From NCBI GenBank assembly GCA_011682695.1, contig JAACED010000007.1, positions 1 to 62,596 of the forward strand: 62,596 bases of DNA, given 5' to 3'. A program made the position numbers and the translations under genes. The stretch comes from Gammaproteobacteria bacterium (GTDB lineage: Bacteria > Actinomycetota > Acidimicrobiia > Spongiisociales > UBA4744). Below the pieces are notes generated by a model. The model was not told where the DNA came from. It made no database searches and was given only the letters and a program-made list of their open reading frames with translations. This document shows positions 52,453-61,563 of this stretch, in pieces; position 1 is the stretch's first letter, and each line of letters starts with the position of its first letter.

Positions 52453-54591
52453 ATGGAACCTCGTCGCCGCCCGACTGCCAGCAGGGTCCTCGGTGCCCTC
52501 GCCGTCGTCACGTTCTTCGCAACACTGCTTCTGTGGTGGCTCGGCACGCTGCCCGGTCATGTCGATCCTGCCGTCGGGAGGGTGATCTTCGGCAACATCC
52601 CCGACGCACTCATCGCTCTGTTCTACGTCGGGATGGGGGTGTTTCTCGCGCTGAGTATCTACCTGTTCTCCCTGCGGGCACGCAACTGGGAGCGCGGTGC
52701 CTTCGAGCGTCGTTGGGGGCAATGGAGAGAACGGGTGCGGGCTCTCGATTCCGGTATTCGCATGCGAACCGTACTCCGGGAACGGTCCGCCGGATGGATG
52801 CACGCGATGATCTATTGGGGATTCGTCGTTTTGTTCCTGGGCACGGTCACCCTCGAAATCGATCACCTCCTGCCGGTGAGCCTGAAGTTCCTCCATGGGG
52901 ACTTCTACAAGGGATACTCGGCCGTGCTCGACACGGCCGCCGTTGTGTTCGTTGGGGGTGTGCTCTGGGCAGTCGCCCGTCGGTACGGGCAGCGCCCGTG
53001 GCGGCTCCGGTCCAAGACCAGGGATGAAGACGCCTGGATTCTGTTCATCCTCGCGATGATCGGGATCACCGGACTTCTCGTCGAGGCGGCGCGGATCTCC
53101 CTCTCCGGCCGCCCGTCCTTCGAAGTGTGGTCGATCGTCGGCTACCCGCTGAGCTATCTCTTCCCAGCCGCCGTGGCGCAGGCGTGGCATCGGGCCTTGT
53201 GGATCCTGCACGTGGTCTCGTTCATCGGTTTCGTGGTGCTGCTGCCGACCACCAAGTTGCGGCACATGATCCTGTCTCCGGCCAACATGGTGTTCTCTCC
53301 ACGTGAGCGGCCCAAAGGAGCGATGCGAGAGATGCCGAACCTCATGGAGGCCGAGGACATCGAGACGATCGGTGCCTCGGTGGTGGCAGACTTCACGTGG
53401 AAGCAATTACTCGACACCGATGCGTGCACCGTATGCGGCCGGTGTATGTCGGTGTGCCCGGCCAACATAACGGGCAAGCCACTCGACCCCAGGGAGATCA
53501 TCCTGAAACTCGGGCAGGTGGCAACTGCGACGGGAAGCCCGGTCGTCTCCCCGACGGTCATGGCGGACGCTGCGATCACGGTTTCGGCGGACAACGTCTT
53601 CGAGCGGATCAGCACCGAGGAGGTGTGGTCGTGTACGACGTGCCGCGCATGCGACGAAGTGTGTCCTGTGAACATCGAGATCGTCGACAAGATCCTCGAT
53701 ATGCGCAGGTATCTGTCCCTGATGGAGTCGGACTTCCCGTCAGAACTCGGCAAGACCTATCTGGCGCTCGAGAACCAGGGGAACCCATGGGGGATGGGCC
53801 AGCAGGATCGTGCAGCATGGACCAGGCAACTCGACTTCGATGTCAGAATCCTTGGTGAAGACGGTGTGGACAGCGCCGAGTACCTGTACTGGGTCGGCTG
53901 TGCGGGGTCGTTCGACGACCGGAATCAGAAGGTGACCATCGCCACCGCCAAACTCCTTCACGAAGCCGGAGTGGATTTCGCGATTCTCGGCCTACGAGAA
54001 AAGTGCTGTGGTGATCCTGCCCGACGGTCCGGGAACGAGTATATCTTCCAGCAGTTGGCGTTGGAGAACATCGAGACGATGAGCGACTTGGGTGTGCGCA
54101 AGATCATCACCCAGTGTCCCCACTGCTTCAACACGCTCAAGAACGAGTATCCGCAGTTCGGTGGCGACTATGAGCTGATCCACCACAGCGAGCTGCTCTC
54201 GGCGCTCGTCGAAGAGGGGAAACTGGACCCAGAGGCGTCAGAGGGGAAGAAGACGACGTATCACGATCCCTGCTACTTGGGCCGGCACAACGACGTGTAT
54301 GAAGCTCCCCGCTCCGTCGTCGGTACCGGACTCGTCGAGATGGAGCGGTCGGGGAGTTCGTCGTTCTGCTGTGGCGCCGGTGGCGGCCAGTTCTGGATGG
54401 AGGATCGAGTCGGCAAGAAAGTGAACATCGAGCGTGCGCAGGAGGCGATCGCCACGGGCGCAGACGAGGTCGCGGTCGCCTGCCCGTTCTGCTTCATCAT
54501 GATGGACGACGGTGTCAAGGAGCTGGGGAAGGAGATTCCCGTCAAGGACATCGCCCAGATCCTCTCCGAGCGGATCTTTCCCGGCAAGTAG
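52453..54591 (+). CDS. EtfD-like membrane iron-sulfur oxidoreductase
   Basis: A 712-residue protein. Residues 1-285 form a NarI-like membrane cytochrome b unit (helices near FFATLLLWWLG, ALIALFYVGMGVFLALSIY, MIYWGFVVLFLGTVTLEI, AWILFILAMIGITGLLVEA, ILHVVSFIGFVVLL). Two 4Fe-4S clusters follow (CTVCGRCMSVCP and CTTCRACDEVCPVN), then two CCG domains (REKCCGDPARR with CPHCFNTL, and SFCCGAGGGQFWMEDR with CPFCFIMM). Mycobacterial EtfD (Rv0338c) has this layout and passes electrons from ETF in fatty-acid oxidation to menaquinone. AAGGAG precedes ATG 52453. ETF genes are not in the window. Confidence 0.88.
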   Translation: MEPRRRPTASRVLGALAVVTFFATLLLWWLGTLPGHVDPAVGRVIFGNIPDALIALFYVGMGVFLALSIYLFSLRARNWERGAFERRWGQWRERVRALDSGIRMRTVLRERSAGWMHAMIYWGFVVLFLGTVTLEIDHLLPVSLKFLHGDFYKGYSAVLDTAAVVFVGGVLWAVARRYGQRPWRLRSKTRDEDAWILFILAMIGITGLLVEAARISLSGRPSFEVWSIVGYPLSYLFPAAVAQAWHRALWILHVVSFIGFVVLLPTTKLRHMILSPANMVFSPRERPKGAMREMPNLMEAEDIETIGASVVADFTWKQLLDTDACTVCGRCMSVCPANITGKPLDPREIILKLGQVATATGSPVVSPTVMADAAITVSADNVFERISTEEVWSCTTCRACDEVCPVNIEIVDKILDMRRYLSLMESDFPSELGKTYLALENQGNPWGMGQQDRAAWTRQLDFDVRILGEDGVDSAEYLYWVGCAGSFDDRNQKVTIATAKLLHEAGVDFAILGLREKCCGDPARRSGNEYIFQQLALENIETMSDLGVRKIITQCPHCFNTLKNEYPQFGGDYELIHHSELLSALVEEGKLDPEASEGKKTTYHDPCYLGRHNDVYEAPRSVVGTGLVEMERSGSSSFCCGAGGGQFWMEDRVGKKVNIERAQEAIATGADEVAVACPFCFIMMDDGVKELGKEIPVKDIAQILSERIFPGK

Positions 54592-54614
54592 GTGTCCGGT
54601 GTCGGGAGGCCGGC

Positions 54615-54747
54615 ACGGCGCCTCGCCGGGCAACCGTTGGGCGGTTCTGCCGTCCGGGCCGCAATGCGAAGCACAGAGTACGTGCGCAAGGGAGCCACAC
54701 TCCTGGCATTGCGTCGACACCGCGAGCGTCGCCGGCCAAGGCACTAG
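54615..54747. mobile_element. CTAG-ended element, copy B (degenerate)
   Basis: A shorter and more diverged copy of the family. The left part CCTCGCCGGGCAACCGTTGG matches the left end of copy A, and the right part GCCGGCCAAGGCACTAGTCA matches the right end of copy C. The middle has diverged. It fills most of the gap between the EtfD-like gene and the small zinc-binding gene. Confidence 0.6.
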
Positions 54748-54837
54748 TCACTGGGATGAGACCCCTGTTGGTCCTCGATACTGCTGCTCTCTGTAGTACG
54801 TTGACCACTACTAGCGCGAATGAATGATGGAGTCACC

Positions 54838-55098
54838 ATGGCACGTAGCTGCAAGACCCACGAGTTCGGAGATCCTGTCGCAGTGGGCGGGGGAATCGTT
54901 CGCCGTGCCTGCTCGCGGTGTGGCGCGGTTCAACTCGACATCACCCGGCAGGAAGTACTCGCCAACTCGGGCCTCTTCCAGTCCGGTCGCATCAAGTGGA
55001 TGACCTGGGAACCTGCGCAGGAAACGCGAGGTCGGCTCGAACGCCGGTTTGGAAAAGCACCTGAGGAGCGCCGCTCGGCGGCCACGGCCATCGCGTAG
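54838..55098 (+). CDS. Small zinc-knuckle protein, unknown function
   Basis: An 86-residue protein starting MARSCKTHEFGDPVAVGG. It has Cys5 and His8, then RRACSRCGAVQLDIT, so a C-H...CxxC zinc site is likely. A basic, helical C-terminal part follows. GGAG six bases before ATG 54838 favours this start over ATG 54820. I do not recognise the family; the size and fold suit a small transcription- or RNA-associated factor. Confidence 0.65.
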   Translation: MARSCKTHEFGDPVAVGGGIVRRACSRCGAVQLDITRQEVLANSGLFQSGRIKWMTWEPAQETRGRLERRFGKAPEERRSAATAIA

Positions 55099-55210
55099 AG
55101 GCATGAGCTTCCAGGTTCCAGCCTGAACGCGTCAGATCTCCATCGGGACTTTCAACCAGTGACGAGAGCCGTGACGCTCGCCCCGCGGTCCGGCGGCTTG
55201 TCATGGCCGC

Positions 55211-55237
55211 GGTACCCGGTACCGAATACGAAATACT
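55211..55237. repeat. GGTAC/ATACGA repeat copy
   Basis: GGTACCCGGTACCGAATACG followed by AAATACT. It matches the copy at 62370-62396 in 24 of 27 positions, and the palindromic GGTACC pair could form a small hairpin. Confidence 0.6.
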
Positions 55238-55264
55238 GTGAGTGAGACGATCGACCGGCCGGCC

Positions 55265-56707
55265 CTAGACGACCTCCCACACCGCGCCGGTACGGGGCGG
55301 CAGGGCCAAGCGCACGATGTCGCGGTCTGCCTTGACGCCACCTTCGCCCCAGAGCGTCCGGTAGTTCCCGGCGAGACCGTCGGTCTGGAACGATGCAGAC
55401 GCCGCGCCGTCGCCGGCGTTCACGGCGACGATGATCCTCTCGTTCCCGTCCACCCTGGAGAATACGACCATCTGGTCCGCCGCGGCGAGTGAGCGGTACT
55501 CACCGTGGCGGAGCGAAGAATGATCGTGGCGAAGCATGATCAAGGACCGGAACGTGGCTCGAAGATCGTGGTTCCACGCGTCTTCGTTGTTCCAGGGGAA
55601 TGCACCGCGCGACCCCGGGTCTGCTCTCCCTGTCATCGCGATCTCGTCCCCGTAGTAGATACTCGGCGCGCCGGGAAAAGTGAATTGCAGGAGGGCCGCA
55701 AGCACGACGGTGGTCGTGTCGCCTCCGGAGACGGTCAGTACCCGAGGTGTGTCATGCGACCCGAGCAGCGTGAGGTTCGCCTCCGTCGCATCCTTCGGGT
55801 AGGCAGCGATCAGAGCGTCGATACGATCGCGATAGGCGTTCGCGTCCAAGGCGGGGGTGAGGGGGTAGTTCTGGCCTGAGGCGAGGCCGGGTTCGATTCG
55901 GTGTCCGGCCGTGAACGCGAGGGTGTATCCGGCGAAGAGGTAGTTCATCGTTCCGTCGAAACGGTCGCCCTTGGCGATCCAATCACGTGCGTCGTCCCAG
56001 ATCTCGCCGACGATGTAGGCCTCGGGGTTGATCGCCTTCACTCGGGAACGGAACTCTTCCCAGAATCCCTCCGTCTTGATCTCATGTGGCACGTCGAGTC
56101 TCCACCCGTCTGCACCTCGGCTGATCCAGTGCTCGGCGACCCCCATCAGATACTCACGTACCTCCGGGTTCTCCGTGTTCAGTTTTGGGAGCCCGCGTAG
56201 GTCCCACCATGCGGCGTAGTTCGCAGGCAGGTCCTCCTCATATGGGTGTATGGGCCAGTTCTCGATGAAGAACCAGTCCTTCCACGGCGAGGCCGGTCCG
56301 TTTTCCGCGACGTCGTGGAATGGAAAGAAACCTCGGCTCGCGTGGTTGAAGACGCCGTCGAGGATCACTCTGATGTCACGATCGTGGCAGGCTGCCAGGA
56401 GGGTATCGAAGGCCTCGTCGCCTCCCAGCATGGGGTCGACCGTGTAGTAGTCGAAGGTGTGATAGCGATGGTTGGAGGCCGACCAGAAGATCGGGTTGAG
56501 GTACAGCGCCGTAATGCCGAGATCGGTCAGGTAGTCGAGGCGCTCTTCGACACCGAGAAGATCGCCACCCTTGTACCCGTGAACGGTCGGCGGCGATTCC
56601 CATGACTCGAGGTTCGATGGCTTCGCGACTCGTTCCGATCTCGCGAACCGATCGGGAAAGATCTGATAGAAGACGGCGTCGGAGACCCAGGAAGGTGGTG
56701 TGTTCAT
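55265..56707 (-). CDS. GH13 alpha-amylase-family glycoside hydrolase
   Basis: A 480-residue enzyme of the neopullulanase/cyclomaltodextrinase type, without a signal peptide and so cytoplasmic. It begins WVSDAVFYQIFPDRFARS. The catalytic nucleophile is in GADGWRLDVPHEI, the acid/base in AYIVGEIWDDA, and the third carboxylate in LTLLGSHDTPRVL; VILDGVFNHASRGFFPF is region I. It likely degrades maltodextrins or cyclodextrins. The start is ATG 56707 or ATG 56728; neither has a Shine-Dalgarno. No sugar transporter lies nearby. Confidence 0.93.
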   Translation of the reverse strand: MNTPPSWVSDAVFYQIFPDRFARSERVAKPSNLESWESPPTVHGYKGGDLLGVEERLDYLTDLGITALYLNPIFWSASNHRYHTFDYYTVDPMLGGDEAFDTLLAACHDRDIRVILDGVFNHASRGFFPFHDVAENGPASPWKDWFFIENWPIHPYEEDLPANYAAWWDLRGLPKLNTENPEVREYLMGVAEHWISRGADGWRLDVPHEIKTEGFWEEFRSRVKAINPEAYIVGEIWDDARDWIAKGDRFDGTMNYLFAGYTLAFTAGHRIEPGLASGQNYPLTPALDANAYRDRIDALIAAYPKDATEANLTLLGSHDTPRVLTVSGGDTTTVVLAALLQFTFPGAPSIYYGDEIAMTGRADPGSRGAFPWNNEDAWNHDLRATFRSLIMLRHDHSSLRHGEYRSLAAADQMVVFSRVDGNERIIVAVNAGDGAASASFQTDGLAGNYRTLWGEGGVKADRDIVRLALPPRTGAVWEVV

Positions 56708-56904
56708 GTGCGATGGCGAGTCTTGCATGAGCGGCCCGTAACGCATAACGGAAGGCGTATGTTTCGCGCCGTGGTCTTCCTGCCGCTCTGCATGACGGTG
56801 GCGTGGTCCTGCCTGATCGCGGGAGGTGCGATAGCCGGCGTGGATTCCGCGGGGGATCTGCCTGTCGGGATCGGATGGATGCGACGAGCGTATCCCGGAT
56901 GGCG

Positions 56905-57936
56905 CTATCTCGAATGATGTGCTGCGATCGATTTCTGCACTGGTGCGACCTGCTCGATTAGTTCTCGGGGAGGACCTGATGTTTGCTGGGCCGCTGCTCG
57001 GATGCTCGTGAGTGTCGGGATCAGGCCCGCGGGCTCCAAGCCGAGTGCTCGGCGCGCCTCTCTGGTTGCCGCGGCCGGGTCGTCTGCTCGATTGACCAGA
57101 GGTATGGGTGTGGGCCCCTGCCATGCGTCGACGAGCATCGAGGCACGGACGAGTCCGGTGGGACTGGCGTCACAGACGAGCACGGCGGTGTTGGCCTGTC
57201 GCAGGATCGACTCGCCTTGGGGCCACGGCCCCAGGTCCACCACGACGACATCGAAGGAACCGAGCGCCGAGCGAACGAGTTCCCAGCGGAGGGCGGCCGT
57301 GAGCGGACCTCCATCGATGCCGGCGAGCACGGAGATGGGCCCGACGCTTCGAGCACGGTCGTCAGGCAGCTCTCCGTGGGATCGAACGGCATCGAACGCA
57401 TCGGCGAGACCCGGATGGGGGCGCAGCCCGAGACGAATGCCGAGGGAGGGCGGGTCGAGATCGACGAGGAGTGTTCGGTGTTCTCGCGCAGCGCTCCACG
57501 CAACGGCGATGGAGATCTCGGTGCGCCCGGGTGCTCCCCTGGGTCCGGTCACCGCGACGAGCGTACCCTCGGGCGATGTCGGAGGAGCGGTGACAGAGAG
57601 CGCCTGAACGGTGCGGAGCAGCCGGAGCGCCGGGACGTCGTCGGGAAGGATCTCGTCCGCTCCGGCCATCTCGAAGAGACGCCTTCCGGGCTCGTCTCCG
57701 GCAGGGTAGATCCCGACGACTCGAATCCCTCTGCGCCGCCACGCCTTCACGATGGCGGGCGAGACCCACGGCGTTTCCGATCCTGCCACGATGACACCCG
57801 GGGATCGGCGAGTAGCTTCTTCCGGCTCGTACGCTCGTGCGACGACCCGCACTGCTGCAGTCTCTCGAGCGAATGACACGAAGATCTCTTCCCAGGAGCG
57901 CGCGGTGAGCACGGTCGCTACGGCTGCGCGACTCAT
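56905..57936 (-). CDS. CpaE/MinD-like ATPase
   Basis: A 343-residue protein. An N-terminal receiver-like pseudo-domain (about 1-120) is followed by a SIMIBI ATPase domain whose deviant P-loop is AVTGPRGAPGRTEISIAVA; TLLVDLDPPSLGIRLGL is switch I and FDVVVVDLGPWP is Walker B. CpaE-like proteins localise type IV/Flp pilus secretion systems, but no cpaF or tad gene is present here. It is coupled by ATGA to the small gene upstream, suggesting a dedicated partner. Confidence 0.8.
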   Translation of the reverse strand: MSRAAVATVLTARSWEEIFVSFARETAAVRVVARAYEPEEATRRSPGVIVAGSETPWVSPAIVKAWRRRGIRVVGIYPAGDEPGRRLFEMAGADEILPDDVPALRLLRTVQALSVTAPPTSPEGTLVAVTGPRGAPGRTEISIAVAWSAAREHRTLLVDLDPPSLGIRLGLRPHPGLADAFDAVRSHGELPDDRARSVGPISVLAGIDGGPLTAALRWELVRSALGSFDVVVVDLGPWPQGESILRQANTAVLVCDASPTGLVRASMLVDAWQGPTPIPLVNRADDPAAATREARRALGLEPAGLIPTLTSIRAAAQQTSGPPRELIEQVAPVQKSIAAHHSR

Positions 57937-58220
57937 CGGAATTGTGCTCGCGTGATGTGAAAGAGCGAGACCACCGACCCGTCGAGAGTGACGTGGTCCA
58001 GTCCAACCCCGGTGATGGTGCCGTCGATGGTCGACCCTTCGACGGTGACGACGACGGCGCGCTCCTGCCGGTCTTCTGCATCGAGGAAGCGATCTCGCAG
58101 TGTCCGTGTCCTGCGATGGAGCGTTGCTGCGGCTTCCTGCTCGGCTCCGAGGACCTCCTCGAACTGGGACCGGAGCCGGCGGGTCAGCTCAACGAGATCG
58201 GGATGTCGCAGCGGATCCAT
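57933..58220 (-). CDS. Small helical plus Sm-like-barrel protein, partner of the CpaE-like ATPase
   Basis: A 95-residue protein with an N-terminal helical half (LVELTRRLRSQFEEVLGAEQEAAATLHRR) and a C-terminal beta segment AVVVTVEGSTIDGTITGVGL followed by DHVTLDG, which resembles a small Sm-like or PRC-type barrel. The family is unknown to me. GGAGGG five bases before ATG 58220 is a good ribosome-binding site. ATGA overlap joins it to the ATPase. Confidence 0.65.
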   Translation of the reverse strand: MDPLRHPDLVELTRRLRSQFEEVLGAEQEAAATLHRRTRTLRDRFLDAEDRQERAVVVTVEGSTIDGTITGVGLDHVTLDGSVVSLFHITRAQFR

Positions 58221-58253
58221 GGTGCACCCTCCTCACAAGACACACACAACCAC

Positions 58254-58270
58254 CGTTAACAATCGTTAAC
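58254..58270. promoter_or_regulatory. Paired GTTAAC operator-like site
   Basis: CGTTAACAATCGTTAAC contains two self-complementary GTTAAC hexamers ten bases apart (one helical turn), between divergent genes. The AT-rich context in GC-rich DNA suggests a promoter/operator serving the small gene at 58220 and perhaps the 58351 gene. Confidence 0.45.
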
Positions 58271-58350
58271 CTAACGTAGGAATGATTAGCAAGCAAGCAG
58301 AAGCGGGGTCTTTCTTTCGCGTTCTGGGTGGGGCGGGTAGCCTTGCCTCG

Positions 58351-59400
58351 ATGTCGATGTCGGTGTCTCGCAGCGTCTGTGTGGCCGTTGTTGCCACGGC
58401 CCTTCTCTTCGCCTCGCTTCCTGGAGGCGGGGCTGCACTCGCGCAGACGAAGAGTGAGGTCGACGAGGCTCAGGAAGAGGCAAATCGGGCGAAGTCGGCG
58501 CTCACCGAGGCGCAGCAGGCCGCCGACCAGGCAAGTCTCGTTCGCTCAGGTATCGAGGCCGATCTGTTGTCTCGGCTCGACACCGTCGAGCGCACCAGTG
58601 CAGACCTCGACGAGGTGTCCTCCAAGGTGATCGAACTTCGTGGACAGATCGAGGATGCAGAGGTGTTGGTCAGGTCACTGCGTTCTTCGGCGGAAGAACG
58701 AGCCGTAGAGGCATACATGAGTGCCTGGTCGACCGACATCGGCCTGGTCGTACTCTCCGCCGACCTCACGCAGGCGCTTGTCCTCGAGGATGTTGCCGAG
58801 ACGGTGCGTAAGGACGACCTGGCCCAGATCAATGAACTGACGATCCAGCGTCGCGTCCTGGGTGAACTGCGCTCCGACGAGGAGTCGGAGCAGCAACGGC
58901 TCCAGCGAATCCAGAAGGACCTGAATACCCAGGTCGAGGTCCTCGAGCAGCTGTTCCTTCAGGCGGATGTGGAGGTTCGGGCGGCGTTTCTCGCTGTGGA
59001 CGAAGCCGATCGACAGTATCGGACTGCCCGCAGCGATGCAACGGCCGCGCAGAGGGCGTATGAGCAGGCGCAGCGAGAGCTGCGCATCGGCAGAGGTGTG
59101 GAGCGGTGGCGGCCTCTGGTGCAAAAGTACTTCCCGCCTGAACTCGTCGACCAGGCCCTCGCGGTCATGTATTGCGAAAGCGGTGGAAACCCGGATGCGA
59201 AGAATCCCTATTCCACCGCGACCGGCCTGTTCCAGTTTCTCAGGGGCACGTGGGCCATCGCCAGCGTGCGAGCCGGATTCGGCGGGTACAGCCGGCTCGA
59301 TCCGGAGGCGAACATCGCATCGGCCGCCTGGCTCGTGAAGTACTCCATTCGGACCCAGCACCCCGGTGGCGCATGGGGCCACTGGTCCTGCAAGCCGTAG
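58351..59400 (+). CDS. Secreted coiled-coil protein with lytic-transglycosylase-like domain
   Basis: A 349-residue protein with a signal peptide (SVCVAVVATALLFASLPGGGAALAQ), a long coiled coil (about 28-245) like those of RipA/EnvC-type cell-wall hydrolases, and a C-terminal lysozyme-like domain. That domain holds the catalytic glutamate in AVMYCESGGNPDAKNPYSTATGLFQ and ends GGAWGHWSCKP. It probably cleaves peptidoglycan during growth or division. The start is ATG 58351 or 58357; the frame is open from 58282 but the signal peptide begins here. Confidence 0.87.
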   Translation: MSMSVSRSVCVAVVATALLFASLPGGGAALAQTKSEVDEAQEEANRAKSALTEAQQAADQASLVRSGIEADLLSRLDTVERTSADLDEVSSKVIELRGQIEDAEVLVRSLRSSAEERAVEAYMSAWSTDIGLVVLSADLTQALVLEDVAETVRKDDLAQINELTIQRRVLGELRSDEESEQQRLQRIQKDLNTQVEVLEQLFLQADVEVRAAFLAVDEADRQYRTARSDATAAQRAYEQAQRELRIGRGVERWRPLVQKYFPPELVDQALAVMYCESGGNPDAKNPYSTATGLFQFLRGTWAIASVRAGFGGYSRLDPEANIASAAWLVKYSIRTQHPGGAWGHWSCKP

Positions 59401-59404
59401 CGGT

Positions 59405-59605
59405 ATGGAGCGCATCGAGATCGATAGTGAAAAGGAGTGGTTCTCCGTTGCCGATATCTGCGCGCAGATGGACGTGACTCCATATGTGGTCACCTCCCTG
59501 CTCCGAGCGGGTGAGATTCCTGCTGTGAAGTTCGGCAGAGAATGGCGAGTCGCCAGGCGGGACCTGGAGGACTGGATCAACGCGCAGCGCGGCCGGAATG
59601 CCTGA
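59405..59605 (+). CDS. Excisionase-type winged-helix DNA-binding protein
   Basis: A 66-residue protein: WFSVADICAQMDVTPYVVTS, then LLRAGEIPAVKFGREWRVAR, then RDLEDWIN is the standard excisionase/HTH_17 fold. It begins four bases after the transglycosylase stop and overlaps the methyltransferase start by eight bases, so it is a chromosomal operon member rather than a phage excisionase. The target is unknown. Confidence 0.88.
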   Translation: MERIEIDSEKEWFSVADICAQMDVTPYVVTSLLRAGEIPAVKFGREWRVARRDLEDWINAQRGRNA

Positions 59606-60794
59606 CCCGATCGAACTCGTGCCTGACCGTTGGGCCAATGGCGGAGAGGTCGTGGGACGATGGCAGGGCAAAGCCGTCTTCGTGCCGGACGCATTACCGG
59701 GTGAACGGATTCGTGTCCGCATCGTACGAGAGAAGTCATCGTGGGCGCGGGCAGAGCTCCTGGAGGTCATCACGCCGTCCCCGCAGCGCACGGCGGTGCC
59801 GTGTTCCGTGTTCGGCACGTGCGGGGGATGCCAGTGGCAACACGTCTCCTACGAGGCCCAGCTCGAGGCAAAACGGCAGATCGTCCAAGGGCAGCTTGAG
59901 CATCTCGGAGGAGTAAGCGAACCCATGGTTTGCGGGACGGTTGCGCCGGGTGCACCGTTCGGATATCGGAATCGAATGACATTCCACGTCGCAGGCGGTG
60001 ACCTCTCGATGTACCGCAGACGGTCGAGGGACCCTGTGGCCGTTGCACAGTGCCATCTCCTCGTGCCGGCTCTCGCAGATCTCTTTGCCCGGCTCGACCC
60101 CGTCGAGGGAACTCGGCAGATGACGATCCGGAGCGGGACCCGTACGGGAGACCTTCTCGTCGTCGTCGTGGGAGCCGTTCCCTCCGGCGCCGAGGCCTGG
60201 GGCGCCCGCGTCGCCCAGTCGAACCGCGGCCGGGTGCGACCGGTGATCGGTGATCCATTCATCCACGAGGAAGTGGCGGACGTCCGCTTCCGCATCTCCG
60301 GGGAGGCGTTCTTCCAGGTGAATACGGATGGAGCGGAGGCCCTTGTTCGGCTCGTCCGAGAAGCCGTCGATCCACGTTCCGACGACGTACTGGTCGACGG
60401 CTACTCCGGTGTGGGTCTGTTCGCCGCAACCATCGGTCGCGAGGTTCGCAAGGTCATCGCCGTGGAATCCGACGCCAGAGCGCTCGGTGACCTTCGTCAC
60501 AATCTCGACGGTGTACAGGCGCAGATCGCAGGGCATCGTTTCGAGGCCGGCGTCGGCGGAGCGTGGGACATAGCCATCGTCGATCCGCCCCGTACGGGAC
60601 TTGGCAAGGGGGGAGTCGACGTGGTGGTCTCGGGAAGGCCTCGGGCCGTAGCCTACGTGTCGTGCGATCCTGCGTCCCTCGCCCGGGATTCCCGGTATCT
60701 CGCCGACCATGGATATCGACTGCAGTGGGCCGCCCCGGTCGACCTGTTTCCCCAGACGTTCCACGTCGAGACGGTCGCCGCCTTCACGCGCTGA
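59598..60794 (+). CDS. TrmA/RumA-type RNA (uracil-C5) methyltransferase
   Basis: A 398-residue enzyme. An N-terminal TRAM domain (WANGGEVVGRWQGKAVFVPDALPGERIRVRI) precedes a 4Fe-4S motif (CSVFGTCGGCQWQH). The SAM-binding domain has VLVDGYSGVGLFAATIG and VIAVESDARALGDLRHN. The catalytic part is AIVDPPRTGLGKG and AVAYVSCDPASLARDSRYL with the nucleophilic cysteine. It methylates U in 23S rRNA or tRNA; which one cannot be told from sequence. Confidence 0.92.
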   Translation: MPDPIELVPDRWANGGEVVGRWQGKAVFVPDALPGERIRVRIVREKSSWARAELLEVITPSPQRTAVPCSVFGTCGGCQWQHVSYEAQLEAKRQIVQGQLEHLGGVSEPMVCGTVAPGAPFGYRNRMTFHVAGGDLSMYRRRSRDPVAVAQCHLLVPALADLFARLDPVEGTRQMTIRSGTRTGDLLVVVVGAVPSGAEAWGARVAQSNRGRVRPVIGDPFIHEEVADVRFRISGEAFFQVNTDGAEALVRLVREAVDPRSDDVLVDGYSGVGLFAATIGREVRKVIAVESDARALGDLRHNLDGVQAQIAGHRFEAGVGGAWDIAIVDPPRTGLGKGGVDVVVSGRPRAVAYVSCDPASLARDSRYLADHGYRLQWAAPVDLFPQTFHVETVAAFTR

Positions 60795-60841
60795 TGCCTC
60801 GCCGTCCGAGGAGGTCTGGGATCGGCGTATAGTCACGTCTC

Positions 60842-61438
60842 ATGCATATTGACGCTCTGATCCTTGCCGCCGGTCCTTCGACGAGGATGGGTGAACCGAA
60901 GCAGCTCCTCGACTGGGGAGGGCCGACGCTCCTCGAGCACGTGGTTGCGATGGTCTCGAGTTTCCCGATCGATGAGACGTGGGTGGTGCTTGGTTCGGGG
61001 ATTGAGGACATCCTCGAGCGTGTCGAGTTCGGCGATGCAGGAATCGTCCAGAACCTCGAATGGCAGGAGGGGATAGCGTCGTCGTTGAGGGTGGGGCTGG
61101 ATGCGATCACACGCGAAGCCAAAGCGGACGCCGTATTGATCGTGCTGGGGGACCAGCCGGAGGTGGACCCGGAGGTTGTCCGGCAGCTCATCGACCGGTA
61201 TGAGGAGACCGGCGCATGGGCTGTCATCCCCAAGTACCGCTATCAGCGTGGGAACCCGGTCCTCATCGATCGTGCCCTGTGGCCGCGCCTGATGAGTCTC
61301 GAAGGTGATCACGGCGCACGTACGCTGCTCCAGGCCCATCCTGAATGGGTCGAGGAGGTATGGTTTTCCTCCACCACGCCCAGAGATGTGGACACGGTGC
61401 AGGACGTGGAGGATCTCCACCCGGATCGGCACGGCTGA
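60842..61438 (+). CDS. MobA/MocA-like nucleotidyltransferase
   Basis: A 198-residue NTP-transferase. LILAAGPSTRMGEPKQLLDW is the nucleotide-binding loop and VLIVLGDQPEVDPEVVRQLI the metal-binding aspartate region; GNPVLIDRALWPRL and GDHGARTLL are typical of MocA, the molybdenum cofactor cytidylyltransferase. No molybdoenzyme gene is near, so related transferases such as FeS or coenzyme-F420-type enzymes cannot be excluded. Confidence 0.85.
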   Translation: MHIDALILAAGPSTRMGEPKQLLDWGGPTLLEHVVAMVSSFPIDETWVVLGSGIEDILERVEFGDAGIVQNLEWQEGIASSLRVGLDAITREAKADAVLIVLGDQPEVDPEVVRQLIDRYEETGAWAVIPKYRYQRGNPVLIDRALWPRLMSLEGDHGARTLLQAHPEWVEEVWFSSTTPRDVDTVQDVEDLHPDRHG

Positions 61439-61563
61439 GTCGAGGCCTCTTCACTTTCCTGTAGTGCCGACTCCAAGGTGTGTGGACACCGGCTCGAAGG
61501 CAGACCGGCAAGTAGTGGACCGTGTGTGAGCTTCCAGTGCGGAGACGCGCGTGAAGGCTGTGA

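Noticed and set aside
59405-59605. Phage or integrative-element excisionase
   Set aside because: The fold is excisionase-like, but it is embedded between housekeeping genes with overlapping starts and no integrase or attachment site is seen.
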